Part shown: one piece after another, positions 37,221-47,300 of the stretch | Layout of the letters: each line of letters starts with the position of its first letter | Numbering within the stretch: position 1 is the first letter of the stretch | Source of the DNA: Moraxella sp. VT-16-12 | GTDB taxonomy: Bacteria; Pseudomonadota; Gammaproteobacteria; Pseudomonadales; Moraxellaceae | Assembly: GCF_002224245.2 (NCBI RefSeq) | Contig: NZ_NKHK02000001.1 | Span: 310,001 to 374,000, forward strand | Direction: 5' to 3' | Length of the DNA stretch: 64,000 nucleotides | The notes under the pieces: model-generated | Told to the model about the DNA's origin: nothing | The model's database searches: none | What the model saw: the letters and a program-made list of their open reading frames with translations, nothing else | Program-made: the position numbers and the translations under genes

Positions 37221-38990
37221 ATGAGCCACTCTCAACACTCACCTAAAAACAACAAAAACAAACGCAAAAAACCACGTCGCTCCCAAGAAGATATCATGGC
37301 AAATGCCTTTTTAAGGGCGACTTTTAAACCTGTCAAAAAATCCATGATAATGGCATGGTTTTTGGACGTGGTGAGCGTGCTGCTTTTGGTGGGGCAAACG
37401 TCCGTATTGGTGGCAATTTTTTCATTTTGGCTTGATTATTTTTTGGGCAAAAGCGAACTTGTTGCACCAAATATTTGGTGGTGGGCGGTGGTGGTTGGGC
37501 TACTCATGGTGGCTCGGGCAGTTTTGGCTTATGTGCGTGATTATCTATTGACAAATGCTGGTCTGTCAGTGGCTAAATCGGTGCGACAGCGTTTGTTTGA
37601 CAAGCTTGGTGAGCTGGGGTTGGCTCGGCGATATTTTGGGGCTGATGGGGCATTGGCAACCAAGATTGTCAGTGAGCCTGACCATTTGATAGGGTTTGCT
37701 CGTTTTGATGTGCAAAAAATGACCGCTGTTACCACCCCCATTATTTTGGCAGGGTGTATCAGTTTTTATAGTGTAACGGCATCTGTGATTTTGTTATTAA
37801 CTGCACCGCTTGTGCCGATTTTTATGGCGTTTATTGGTATTGCCACCGCTCGCAAAAGCCGTGAACAAATGGACGCTTTGGCTCAGCTTGGTGGGCGGTT
37901 TTTGGATTGGATAAGGGGCATCAATACCTTATCACGATTGTCGGCAGTGGACATTGCGGTGGTGGACATTGAAAAAAGTAGCGAAGACTATCGCAAACGT
38001 ACGATGAGTGTCCTAAAAATTGCCTTTTTAAATAGTGCGGTGCTTGAATTTTTATCGGCGTTATCCATTGCATTGGTGGCGGTGTATCTGGGCTTTGGGC
38101 TGATGGGGATTTTGCCGTGGGCAGAAGGTCAAGTATTGACCACATATAGTACGGCATTGTTTATCTTGTTGCTTGTGCCTGAGTTTTATGCCCCTCTAAG
38201 ACGGCTTGGGGCGGAGTATCATGTCAAAGGTCAGGCGATGGCGTGTGCCAAAGCCATTGCTCCCATGCTAAATTTTAAAAGCAAACACACCCAAGGTGTG
38301 CCAATCACCCTAAAAACTCCCCCAAGTTTTCACCTAAAAAACATCACCGCTTTTGGTGATGATGGGCGAGTGCGACTGTCGCCAACCACGCTGGATTTTA
38401 TGGCAGGCAAACGCAGTGCACTTATGGGTGAAAGTGGGGCGGGAAAATCCACGATTTTGCATATTTTGCTGGGTTTTGGTGATTATGAAGGTGATGTACT
38501 GATAGACGATGGCGTATCTTATCGTTACGGCGATATTGATGTGGCTCACCTAAGACAGCAGATGGGGTATTTGTCGCAGTCTGTGCCATTGTTGCCTTTG
38601 AGCATCGGTGAAAACTTACGCCTTGCCAAAGCGTCTGCCAGCGATGATGAGTTGTGGGCAGTGCTTGATGATGTTGGGTTATCTGCGGTCATTCGTGCCC
38701 TGCCGATGGGGCTTGATACGCCACTTGGTGAGCGTGGGCGTGGGCTGTCAGGCGGTCAGGGGCAAAGGCTTGGTATTGCTCAGCTGTTACTTCAAGACAG
38801 CAATGTTTGGCTGCTTGATGAGCCAACCGAACATTTGGACGTACAGACGGCAGATGAAATTAAGTCGCTACTGTGGCGATTGTCAGCAGGTAAGACGGTG
38901 ATTTGGGTAACGCATGATGAGAATTTTGGTGATTTGACGTTTGATGTGGTGCATGATTTAAACAAAAAAGGGCAGGCTGATGAAAAATAA
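37221..38990 (+). CDS. cydD: Thiol reductant ABC exporter subunit CydD
   Basis: The frame opens with a TTG at 37203 but the ATG at 37221 is more likely (589 residues). After a basic N-terminus come six membrane helices and an ATPase domain with Walker A GESGAGKST near 404, signature LSGGQGQRLG near 510 and Walker B VWLLDEPTEHLD. CydDC exports glutathione and cysteine to the periplasm and is needed for cytochrome bd and c assembly. It overlaps cydC by 11 bases. No cydAB lies in this window. Confidence 0.9.
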   Translation: MSHSQHSPKNNKNKRKKPRRSQEDIMANAFLRATFKPVKKSMIMAWFLDVVSVLLLVGQTSVLVAIFSFWLDYFLGKSELVAPNIWWWAVVVGLLMVARAVLAYVRDYLLTNAGLSVAKSVRQRLFDKLGELGLARRYFGADGALATKIVSEPDHLIGFARFDVQKMTAVTTPIILAGCISFYSVTASVILLLTAPLVPIFMAFIGIATARKSREQMDALAQLGGRFLDWIRGINTLSRLSAVDIAVVDIEKSSEDYRKRTMSVLKIAFLNSAVLEFLSALSIALVAVYLGFGLMGILPWAEGQVLTTYSTALFILLLVPEFYAPLRRLGAEYHVKGQAMACAKAIAPMLNFKSKHTQGVPITLKTPPSFHLKNITAFGDDGRVRLSPTTLDFMAGKRSALMGESGAGKSTILHILLGFGDYEGDVLIDDGVSYRYGDIDVAHLRQQMGYLSQSVPLLPLSIGENLRLAKASASDDELWAVLDDVGLSAVIRALPMGLDTPLGERGRGLSGGQGQRLGIAQLLLQDSNVWLLDEPTEHLDVQTADEIKSLLWRLSAGKTVIWVTHDENFGDLTFDVVHDLNKKGQADEK

Positions 38991-40659
38991 CGAACAATTT
39001 AAGCTGTCGCAATTATTAAGCACCCAAAAATCTTTGTGGCTCATCGCTTGGCTGCTTGGTTTTGCCACGGTGGTGTCGGTGTTAGGTTTGGTGATGGTGG
39101 CGGGGTGGTTCATCACCATAACGGCGGTGGCAGGCGTGCTTGGCGTGCTGTTTAATTATTTTATCCCATCTGCCATCATTCGCCTGTTTGCCCTGACACG
39201 CACACTGGCTCGCTATGGGGATTTGATGGTGTCGCACCATGCGATTTTTGGCTTATTAAAGGAGTTGCGGGTTAAATTCTTTGCTCGTTGGGCAAAATTA
39301 ACTTCCCAAGAACGCCAAATGGAAAGCAGTAGCCAAACCATGCACCGCCTTGTTAAAGACATTGATGTTCTTAATGAGTTCCCTTTGCGTTTGGTGTCGC
39401 CTTATGTGGTGGCGATATTGGCAACAGTCATGTTGTCCGTGTTGATACTGATGTCTTTGCCTTCTGCGTGGTTTGTTGTGGTGCTTTTGGTGCTGACTTT
39501 TGTGGTGGCGTTTTTTGCTTTAAAACAAGGCATTAACCTTGCCAAACAAGAAAGCGCACTCACCGAACAACGCCAATCTGCTTTATTGGACATATTGCCT
39601 GCCACCCATCAGTTATTGATTTGGGGGCGATGGCAAGATAAAGTGGGGCAACTGATAAACTTAGATGAAACGCACCACGCACGCACGCAAAAAATCCATG
39701 CCCTAAAAAGAAATACAAGTTTTATCAATCAATGTATCATCGCTGTGGCGGTGTGTTTGGTGCTTGGGCTGACTCATCGTTATTTTGTGGTGGACAATCA
39801 GGTGGCTGTTTTTACTGCTGACAACCTAAGCCGTCATGTTCATTTAAACCCTGCTTATGTGTTGGCGTTGGTGCTTGGGCTGTTTGGATTGATTGAGATT
39901 ATCACAGCTTTAACGTCAGAGCCACTTGCCTTGGGGCGAAGTGTGATGGCAAAAGAGCGTCTTAATGGGCTTATTGTATCGCACATCGCACCTTCACCAA
40001 AGACATTGCTTAATGACAATGTACATACTTTATCATTACAAAATGTTTCAGTCAAAATGCCATCTGCCATCATCGGTGCGGATAATATTAATGCCACTTT
40101 AACCAATGATAAACCCACACTCATCATCGGCGCATCAGGGGCAGGCAAATCTACCTTGCTGGCGACATTGGCAGGTGAGATACTCCTTGTTGGTGGTGCA
40201 ATTTTGGTGAATGATCTTGCCTTTGATAAGGTGGATTTTGGGTCATCGTTGGGATTTTTGGGGCAAAATGTGGATATTTTTGACCAAACATTGGCGGACA
40301 ATCTGCGACTTGGTAAACCATCTGCCAGCGATGATGAGCTGTGGGCGGTGCTTGATAAGGTGAATTTGGCTGATTGGGCAAAATCTCAACCTAAGGGGTT
40401 AAACACGCCATTAGGTGAGTATGGCATGGCAATCTCAGGCGGTCAAGGCAGGCGTGTGGCACTTGCTCGGCTACTGCTCGCCCCAAAATCTATCATGTTA
40501 TTAGATGAGCCATTTGCAGGGTTAGACAGTACCACTCGCCAAAAAGTATGGACAAGTCTAACGGACATGCAACGAAATGGTCAGATTGGCATACTTGCCA
40601 TCGCCACCCATCAAATTTGGCAAAATATGGGCGACACCTGTGTGTTAAAGGTGAAATAA
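38980..40659 (+). CDS. cydC: Thiol reductant ABC exporter subunit CydC
   Basis: The 559-residue half-transporter has six membrane helices and an ATPase domain with Walker A GASGAGKST near 384, signature ISGGQGRRVALAR near 486 and Walker B IMLLDEPFAGLD. It pairs with CydD, encoded just upstream with overlap. A 36-base stretch at 40321-40356 is nearly identical to one in cydD (38634-38669). The gene is followed within 63 bases by htpG, whose control region begins in the gap. Confidence 0.9.
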   Translation: MKNNEQFKLSQLLSTQKSLWLIAWLLGFATVVSVLGLVMVAGWFITITAVAGVLGVLFNYFIPSAIIRLFALTRTLARYGDLMVSHHAIFGLLKELRVKFFARWAKLTSQERQMESSSQTMHRLVKDIDVLNEFPLRLVSPYVVAILATVMLSVLILMSLPSAWFVVVLLVLTFVVAFFALKQGINLAKQESALTEQRQSALLDILPATHQLLIWGRWQDKVGQLINLDETHHARTQKIHALKRNTSFINQCIIAVAVCLVLGLTHRYFVVDNQVAVFTADNLSRHVHLNPAYVLALVLGLFGLIEIITALTSEPLALGRSVMAKERLNGLIVSHIAPSPKTLLNDNVHTLSLQNVSVKMPSAIIGADNINATLTNDKPTLIIGASGAGKSTLLATLAGEILLVGGAILVNDLAFDKVDFGSSLGFLGQNVDIFDQTLADNLRLGKPSASDDELWAVLDKVNLADWAKSQPKGLNTPLGEYGMAISGGQGRRVALARLLLAPKSIMLLDEPFAGLDSTTRQKVWTSLTDMQRNGQIGILAIATHQIWQNMGDTCVLKVK

Positions 40660-40662
40660 TCT

Positions 40663-40690
40663 CTTGAAAAATTTTTTGTCATCCCTATTT
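40663..40690 (+). promoter_or_regulatory. Sigma-32-like heat-shock promoter of htpG
   Basis: CTTGAAA (40663-40669), a 13-base spacer and CCCTATTT (40683-40690) match the RpoH consensus CTTGAAA and CCCCATNT with one mismatch in the second element. It lies immediately upstream of htpG, a classical RpoH target. Confidence 0.7.
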
Positions 40691-40718
40691 TTATCCTGTT
40701 ATTTTTTTAACAGGATAA
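40691..40718 (+). promoter_or_regulatory. Perfect hairpin covering the htpG Shine-Dalgarno sequence
   Basis: TTATCCTGTT (40691-40700) and AACAGGATAA (40709-40718) are perfect reverse complements around an A+T7 loop. The right arm holds AGGA (40712-40715), 7 bases before the htpG ATG, so the Shine-Dalgarno sequence pairs with TCCT in the left arm. It could be a translational switch or, as DNA, an operator dyad. Confidence 0.6.
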
Positions 40719-40722
40719 TTTT

Positions 40723-42672
40723 ATGACCGAACAAACCAACTCTCCAAAAACTCATAGCTTTGAAACAGAAGTCAATCAGCTTTTGCACCTTGTTACTCAT
40801 TCGCTATATTCAAACCCTGATATTTTTATCCGTGAATTGGTGTCTAATGCGTCAGACGCTTGCGATAAGCTCAGATTCTTGGCAACGAGCGATGACAGTT
40901 TGTACGAAAATGACGGCGAGCTTGCCATCAAAATTGACCTAGATAAGGAAGCAAAAACCATCACCATCAGCGACAACGGCATTGGCATGAATGAAGCGGA
41001 CGCCATTGAGCATTTGGGAACGATTGCCAAATCAGGCACAAAAGCCTTTTTGGACAAATTATCCGAAGCTGATAAAAAAGATGGCAATCTTATCGGACAG
41101 TTTGGTGTGGGTTTTTATTCTGGCTTTATTGTGGCAGATAAAATTACCGTAGAAAGTCGCAAAGCAGGCGAGCCAAGCACCCAAGGCGTACGCTGGGTCT
41201 CAGATGGCACAGGCTCATTTACTACCGAAACAATCAACAAAGAAAATCGTGGCACGTCCATCACACTTCATCTAAAAGATGAATTTGTGCAACGAGAAGA
41301 TGGCGAATATGGCTATCTTGACCGCTACAAAATCAAGTCTTTGGTTTCTAAATACTCTGACCATATTAGCCTGCCTATCCAAATGCGTAAAGAAGTTTGG
41401 CAAGAAGATGCCGAGCAAGACGAAGATGCGACCGTGCCAAATGGTGAGATGATTTTGACTGATGAATATGAGACCATCAACAAAGCATCTGCCTTGTGGA
41501 CACGTTCAGCCAGTGAGATTAGCGATGATGAGTATAATGAGTTTTATAAAACTGTCAGCTATGATTTTGATGAGCCACTAACTTGGACGCACAATCGTGT
41601 AGAAGGACGTGTGCAGTATACTCAGCTGCTTTATATCCCCAAAAAAGCTCCCTTTGACCTATATGCTCGTGAACAGCAACGTGGACTAAAACTTTATGTG
41701 AAGCGAGTGTTCATCATGGACGATGCTGAGCAGCTGTTACCCATGTACTTGCGTTTTGTTAAAGGGGTGATTGACAGCAGTGATTTACCACTGAACGTCA
41801 GCCGTGAGATATTGCAAGAGTCTCGTGATGTCAAATCTATCCGTGAAGGCAACGCACGCCGTATCTTGACCTTGCTTGCCAGTCTTGCCAACAGTGAAAA
41901 TGAGACCAAACAAGGAAAATTTGCTGACTTTTACAAAGAGTTTGGCGACGTGTTAAAAGAAGGTTTGGGCGAAGACCAAGCCAACCAAGAGCGTATCGCC
42001 AAACTGCTTCGCTATGCCACCAGCACCAATGATGAAATAAGCACAGGCTTTGCTGATTATAAGGCACGCATGAAAGAAGGTCAAAAAGCGATTTATTATC
42101 TGACCGCCGAAAACTTGGTTGCCGCCAAAAATAGCCCACAATTAGAGCTGTTTAACAAAAAAGGCATTGAAGTGCTACTGATGACCGCTCGTGTGGACGA
42201 ATGGGCGATGAACTTTATCCATGAGTTTGATGGTACGCCCTTACAAAACATTGCCAAAGGGGCGGTAGATTTGGGTGATTTGACCGATGAAGCTGAAAAA
42301 GAAGAAGTCAAAAAAGCCGAAGAAAATCTAAAATCTGTGGTAGAGCGTTTAAAAAGCGTGCTGGGCGAGCAAGCCAAAGACGTGCGAGTAACCAGTCGTT
42401 TGGTAGATAGCCCAGCGTGTTTGGTGGTGGGAGATGGTGAGCTGACCCCGCAAATGGCACAAATGCTCAAAGCCATGGGGCAGCCTGTGCCTGACGTTAA
42501 GCCCACACTTGAAATCAACCCCACCCACCCACTCATCAATAAGCTAGAAAATAGCAGTGAGTTTGATGACTTGGCACAGGTGATTTTTGACCAAGCACTC
42601 ATCGCAGATGGCGGGCAGCCACACGACCCAGCAGGGTATTTAAAGCGGATTAATAAACTGCTGCTTAAATAA
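40723..42672 (+). CDS. htpG: Hsp90-family chaperone HtpG
   Basis: The 649-residue protein has the Hsp90 N-terminal GHKL ATPase with [39 protein letters not shown], then the middle domain with [14 protein letters not shown], and the C-terminal dimerisation domain. It is the cytoplasmic ATP-dependent Hsp90. Its own sigma-32-like promoter and a hairpin over its Shine-Dalgarno sequence lie in the 63-base gap after cydC. A strong terminator follows. Confidence 0.97.
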   Translation: MTEQTNSPKTHSFETEVNQLLHLVTHSLYSNPDIFIRELVSNASDACDKLRFLATSDDSLYENDGELAIKIDLDKEAKTITISDNGIGMNEADAIEHLGTIAKSGTKAFLDKLSEADKKDGNLIGQFGVGFYSGFIVADKITVESRKAGEPSTQGVRWVSDGTGSFTTETINKENRGTSITLHLKDEFVQREDGEYGYLDRYKIKSLVSKYSDHISLPIQMRKEVWQEDAEQDEDATVPNGEMILTDEYETINKASALWTRSASEISDDEYNEFYKTVSYDFDEPLTWTHNRVEGRVQYTQLLYIPKKAPFDLYAREQQRGLKLYVKRVFIMDDAEQLLPMYLRFVKGVIDSSDLPLNVSREILQESRDVKSIREGNARRILTLLASLANSENETKQGKFADFYKEFGDVLKEGLGEDQANQERIAKLLRYATSTNDEISTGFADYKARMKEGQKAIYYLTAENLVAAKNSPQLELFNKKGIEVLLMTARVDEWAMNFIHEFDGTPLQNIAKGAVDLGDLTDEAEKEEVKKAEENLKSVVERLKSVLGEQAKDVRVTSRLVDSPACLVVGDGELTPQMAQMLKAMGQPVPDVKPTLEINPTHPLINKLENSSEFDDLAQVIFDQALIADGGQPHDPAGYLKRINKLLLK

Positions 42673-42677
42673 ACCAC

Positions 42678-42709
42678 AAAACCCAAAACCAAAGAGTTTT
42701 GGGTTTTTT
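42678..42709 (+). terminator. Intrinsic terminator of htpG
   Basis: AAAACCCAAAA (42678-42688) pairs perfectly with TTTTGGGTTTT (42697-42707), followed by T. Confidence 0.85.
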
Positions 42710-42798
42710 AATAAGCTGATGACACATTTACATTTGTTTACTAAAATCGCCATGAAAGGGTGTTATACTTTGAACATTACTCATGTTTGGGGATTTTT

Positions 42799-43161
42799 AT
42801 GAATAAATTTAAGGCAACGTTGTTGGGTTTGGTGATGTTTTCACTAATGGCGAATGCTCATACTGCCCCACTAAGTGCAAACTGTCAAAACCATGCTACA
42901 AATATCATTCAAGTGAGTATGTATGCTTTTATGTGCTTAGGTACAGATGACTTAGGCTGGGGTGATGAAGAAGATAAGGCGTTTGACCGCTTAGAATCAC
43001 AAGTTGCAACGACTTGTGCAGATGCTGATGACCAAGCCATGCAAGATTTGGGTGCACAGCTTTTTGCTGGCTTAGAAGACTTAAACAGCGAAACTCAACT
43101 GACTGCCTACTGTCAAAGCATTACCCCAACTGTCAAAAGCGTTCTACATCAATATAAATAA
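42799..43161 (+). CDS. Small secreted protein of unknown function with four cysteines
   Basis: The frame opens at a GTG (42760), but GGGGA lies just before the ATG at 42799, giving 120 residues starting with a signal peptide (MNKFKATLLGLVMFSLMANA). The mature part is acidic and probably helical, with four Cys in NCQN, FMCLG, TTCAD and AYCQS, enough for two disulfides. I do not recognise the family. It stands alone between the htpG terminator and its own terminator-like hairpin. Confidence 0.62.
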   Translation: MNKFKATLLGLVMFSLMANAHTAPLSANCQNHATNIIQVSMYAFMCLGTDDLGWGDEEDKAFDRLESQVATTCADADDQAMQDLGAQLFAGLEDLNSETQLTAYCQSITPTVKSVLHQYK

Positions 43162-43185
43162 TTTAATTTAAAACTTGCACCTTGA

Positions 43186-43217
43186 AAAACACTCCGATGT
43201 TTATTGGGGTGTGTTTT
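43186..43217 (+). terminator. Probable terminator of the small secreted-protein gene
   Basis: AAAACACTCC (43186-43195) pairs with GGGGTGTGTTTT (43206-43217) over 9 pairs with one mismatch, ending in T. Confidence 0.6.
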
Positions 43218-43516
43218 AAATTGGTTTTTAGTGGTTAATTGTATGAGAAAAAATAACACTGACACCACCAATTTACCCATTTTCTGTTAATAAAATAAAG
43301 CAAAAGCTAACAATGTTATCACGATGGGTGTTTGCAAGCCATTTTGATTATTTATCATGTCAGATGGAATTCCTTTTTAATAAAATGTGCGGCAAAACCG
43401 CCGATATTCACCAAGAAAACCGTGTGAAGCTTGCCAGTCCTGCGATTTGGCACATACGGATTTGCCCATCATTATCCACAACATTCCCAAGATGAAGTTT
43501 ATCACCAAAAATAAAG
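43218..43516. other. Intergenic stretch of 300 bases, possible gene remnant
   Basis: No intact gene is seen. A plus-strand frame (CGKTADIHQENRVKLAS around 43387-43440) and, in another frame, a run reading IIIHNIPKMKFITKNKAILGEYW-like to a stop at about 43537 look more protein-like than random sequence, and may be remains of one frameshifted gene. A single perfect DnaA-box-like TTATCCACA lies near 43473. Confidence 0.35.
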
Positions 43517-44095
43517 CTATTCTTGGCGAGTACTGGTAAAGTTGCTGATATCAAAGCCATTTTGGCGAGCGATGGCAAGGTAGTTTTGGTAGATGGCATC
43601 ATCTAGGGTGGGTGTGCGAGATAGTATCCACAGATATTTTCGGTCGGAGGTGCCAACTAGGGCGGAGGTGTAGTTTTGGTGATTTTGTGTGGTGGCAATC
43701 ACCAAATAATCTGCTTGACCAAAGGTGAATTTTTTTAGAAAGCCGGGCAAGAAACTTACCTTTAATTTGGCATTACTACTATCAAAAACATGGGCTTCAC
43801 CATGTGCTGATATTTGCCCGTCTTTGGTTTGGCAGGTGTTGAGAATTTGGATTTTGCCATTATCTTTTAAGCTATAATTGGCAGTAACATTATGCGTACA
43901 TTTGTCCTGAAAACTCATGGGCAGTCGCCCAATCTCATACCATGTACCAAGGTAGTCATCAAGGCGAAGTTGGCTGACGGTTTGTGGTGGTGGCGCTGTG
44001 GGTGTGGGTGTGCTGGTGCAGGCACTAATGCCAGCTAGAATGATGAGTACAGTGGGGACAAAAGGTGCTTTTGCGTGCATAATAAAACCTAACAT
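43517..44095 (-). CDS. blc: Bacterial lipocalin (Blc-like lipoprotein)
   Basis: The frame opens at 44122, but GGAG lies 5 bases before the ATG at 44095, giving 192 residues. A lipoprotein signal ends in AGISAC. The lipocalin motif GTWYEIGRLP is clear, followed by QDKCTHNVTANYSL, the internal LGFLKKF-like strand (here LPGFLKKFTFGQADYLV) and YLWILSRTP, all as in Blc. Blc proteins bind lysophospholipids or fatty acids at the outer membrane. A downstream ATG at 44080 is an alternative start. It stands alone, convergent with the upstream small secreted-protein gene. Confidence 0.88.
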   Translation of the reverse strand: MLGFIMHAKAPFVPTVLIILAGISACTSTPTPTAPPPQTVSQLRLDDYLGTWYEIGRLPMSFQDKCTHNVTANYSLKDNGKIQILNTCQTKDGQISAHGEAHVFDSSNAKLKVSFLPGFLKKFTFGQADYLVIATTQNHQNYTSALVGTSDRKYLWILSRTPTLDDAIYQNYLAIARQNGFDISNFTSTRQE

Positions 44096-44337
44096 GATAA
44101 CTCCAAGGGCGGATTGTAACATAAAAAACTGGGACTTACTAAAATAAATTTATTTAACATAATCTATATTGTTGATATATTAAAATAAAATGATAAAACG
44201 CACATAAAATAAGCACCATCTTACCAGCAGTTAAACCACCAACAAATGCCCCAGTGCCACAAACCTGTGTAAAGATTTTCCAAAAATCATGAAAATCTGC
44301 TAAAATAGGGCGATTTATATTTCACTTGGAATTTGCC

Positions 44338-47300
44338 ATGATGACCATTGCTGGATACCCATTTTTAACCGATTTTCAACGCCAAAAACTTCTTAATGAA
44401 CTACAAAGCCACCTAAATATCTCTGACATCACCACGCAACAAGTCTATGTATTTGAGCAAGTATTGAGCGATGGCGACACCACAAAAGCCCTAAGTTTGT
44501 TAAATCAAGGTCAATCCTTGCCACTTCATGCACCAAAGGACAATCAGGTGCAAGTGATTGTCTCGCCCCGTTTTGGTACGATTAGTCCGTGGTCATCTAA
44601 GGCAACTGATATTTTTAATAATTGTGGTGTTGATGTTGGTCGTATTGAGCGAGTGGTCATCTTTACACTCACAGGCGATGATTTGCCAGCCACTTTACCC
44701 AAACAAGCCGAAAATATTCTACATGACCGCATGACCCAAAGTCTAAGCTATCAGCTGTCAGACGTGGCACGGCTGTTTGATGACCATGAGCCTGCACCGC
44801 TTAATCATGTTGATATTATGGGGCAGGGCAAAGATGCTCTAATACAAGCAAATAAGGCGTTTGGCTTTGCCTTATCTGGTGAAGATATTGAGTATTTGGT
44901 GGAAAATTTTACTCAGCTTGGGCGTAATCCTACTGATGTGGAGCTGATGATGTTTGCCCAAGCCAACAGCGAGCATTGCCGTCATAAGATTTTTAATGCC
45001 GAGTGGACGGTGGATAAAGAAGTGCAGCCAAAGTCGCTGTTTAAAATGATTAAAAATACTTATGAAAGCAATCCTGATGGGGTGTTATCCGCCTACAAAG
45101 ACAATGCAGCAGTGATAGAAGGTTTTATGACAGATAGATTTTATCCCACCAAAAATGCCGACGGACTGCACCAATACCACTTTCATCAAGAGATGGTAGA
45201 TATTTTGATGAAGGTAGAAACCCACAATCACCCCACCGCCATTGCTCCTTATTCAGGAGCAAGCACAGGCTCAGGTGGCGAGATACGAGATGAAGGGGCG
45301 ACAGGGCGTGGCGGTAAACCCAAGGCAGGTTTGACTGGGTTTCACGTGTCGCATTTGCACCTGCCTGATATGCCCGAAAAATGGGAAAAACAAACTTTGG
45401 CATACGGCAAACCTGAACGCATGGCATCTGCCTTACAAATCATGACCGAAGCACCGCTTGGCTCATCGGCATTTAGTAATGAATTTGGTCGCCCAAATTT
45501 GACAGGTTATTTTAGAAGTTTTCAGCTTGACACCAGCAAAGATGGTGATGGCAGTGCCATGCGGGGTTATCATAAGCCGATTATGATTGCAGGCGGTTAT
45601 GGTAACATCAAACGAGATTTGATAGAAAAAAATTCAATCAAGGCAGGTGATTTGCTCATCGTGCTTGGTGGCCCTGCCATGCAAATTGGTTTGGGCGGCG
45701 GAGCAGCCAGTTCGGTGGACAGCGGTGAACTAGATGAAGGCTTGGATTTTGCCAGTGTACAGCGAGATAATGCCGAGATGGAACGCCGCTGCCAAGAAGT
45801 GATTGATACCTGTTGGGCAATGGGGGCGGATAAAAACCCCATCGTTTCTATTCATGATGTGGGGGCAGGCGGTCTGTCCAATGCCATGCCTGAGCTGGTC
45901 AATGACCATGAGCTAGGAGCGGTGCTAGAATTACGTAAAATCCCATCGCTAGAACGAGGCATGAGCCCGATGGCGATTTGGTCAAACGAAGCCCAAGAAC
46001 GCTATGTACTTGCCATTCGCCCTGATGATGAAGCTCGTTTTGATGAGATTTGTGCAAGGGAGCGTTGCCCTTATGCGGTGCTAGGCGTGGCAACCGATGT
46101 GCGTGAGCTGGTGGTCAATGATGAGCTGTTGCCTGAGCAACCTGTGGATATGCCCATGCAGGTACTGCTTGGTGGCACGCCAAAAATGAAACGCAGCTTT
46201 GAGCGTCAAACACCACAGCTATCACCTTTAAACCTTGACGGCGTGGATTTGTCAAGCAGTATCAAAGATGTGTTACGCCACCCCACTGTTGCCAGTAAGT
46301 CTTTTTTAATCAGCATTGGCGACCGCTCTATCACAGGCATGGTAACACGTGAGCAGTATGTGGGGCGTTATCAAGTGCCTGTGGCAGACTGTGCGGTAAC
46401 CAGTAGCACGATTTTTGCTGACACAGGCGAAGCAATGGCAATGGGTGAGCGTACGCCTGTGGCACTTATCAATCCTAAGGCATCTGCTCGTTTGGCGGTG
46501 GGTGAAGCCATCACCAACCTAATAAGTGCCGACATTGCTCGTATGAGCGACATTACTTTATCTGCCAACTGGATGGCAGCGTGTGGCGAAGACAAAGAAG
46601 ACATGGCACTGTTTGATGCGGTGCATGCGGTGGGTGAAGAGCTTTGTCCTGCACTGGGTATCGCCATTCCTGTGGGTAAAGACAGCTTATCTATGCGAGC
46701 CACTTGGCAAGATGATGGGGCGGATAAGGCGGTGGTATCTCCGATGAGCCTGATTATCACAGGCTTTGCCCCTGTACAAAATGTCGCACGCACCATCACA
46801 CCTGAGCTTGTCAATGCAGACAGTTTGCTCTACCGAGTTAATGTGGGTCAAAACTATCGCTTGGGCGGTTCCGTCTTTGCTCAGACATTAAGCCAACTGG
46901 GTGATGATTGTCCTGATGTTGATGACCCCAAGGCTTTGATTGATTTTTTTGAATTTATCAAAACCGCCAAAGACCAAGGGCTTATCCGTGCCTATCATGA
47001 CATCTCTGATGGGGGCTTGATTGCAAGCGTTGCTGAGATGCAGTTTACCGCACGAGTGGCGATTGAGCTAAATTTAACTGATGACAATCTACTTGGCGAG
47101 CTTTTTGCAGAAGAGCTTGGGGCGGTGGTACAAGTATTGCCACAAGATGACGATGCTTTGATTGCACAGGCAAAGAGCATGGGTATGGGCGACAGACTTG
47201 TTAAAATAGGGCAAGTAAAGCAAACACCCCAAGGCGGTGGCAACATGGATACGCTGACCATTTGCACCGCTAATGAGACACTTGTGTTTGACCGTGCTGA

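Noticed and set aside
43470-43482. Perfect DnaA-box-like TTATCCACA
   Set aside because: It is a single site without a cluster or an AT-rich unwinding element, so it is not evidence of an origin.
45338-45353. parS-like sequence inside purL
   Set aside because: It contains TTTCACGTG but matches only 12 of 16 parS positions and is inside a coding region far from parAB; chance is likely.
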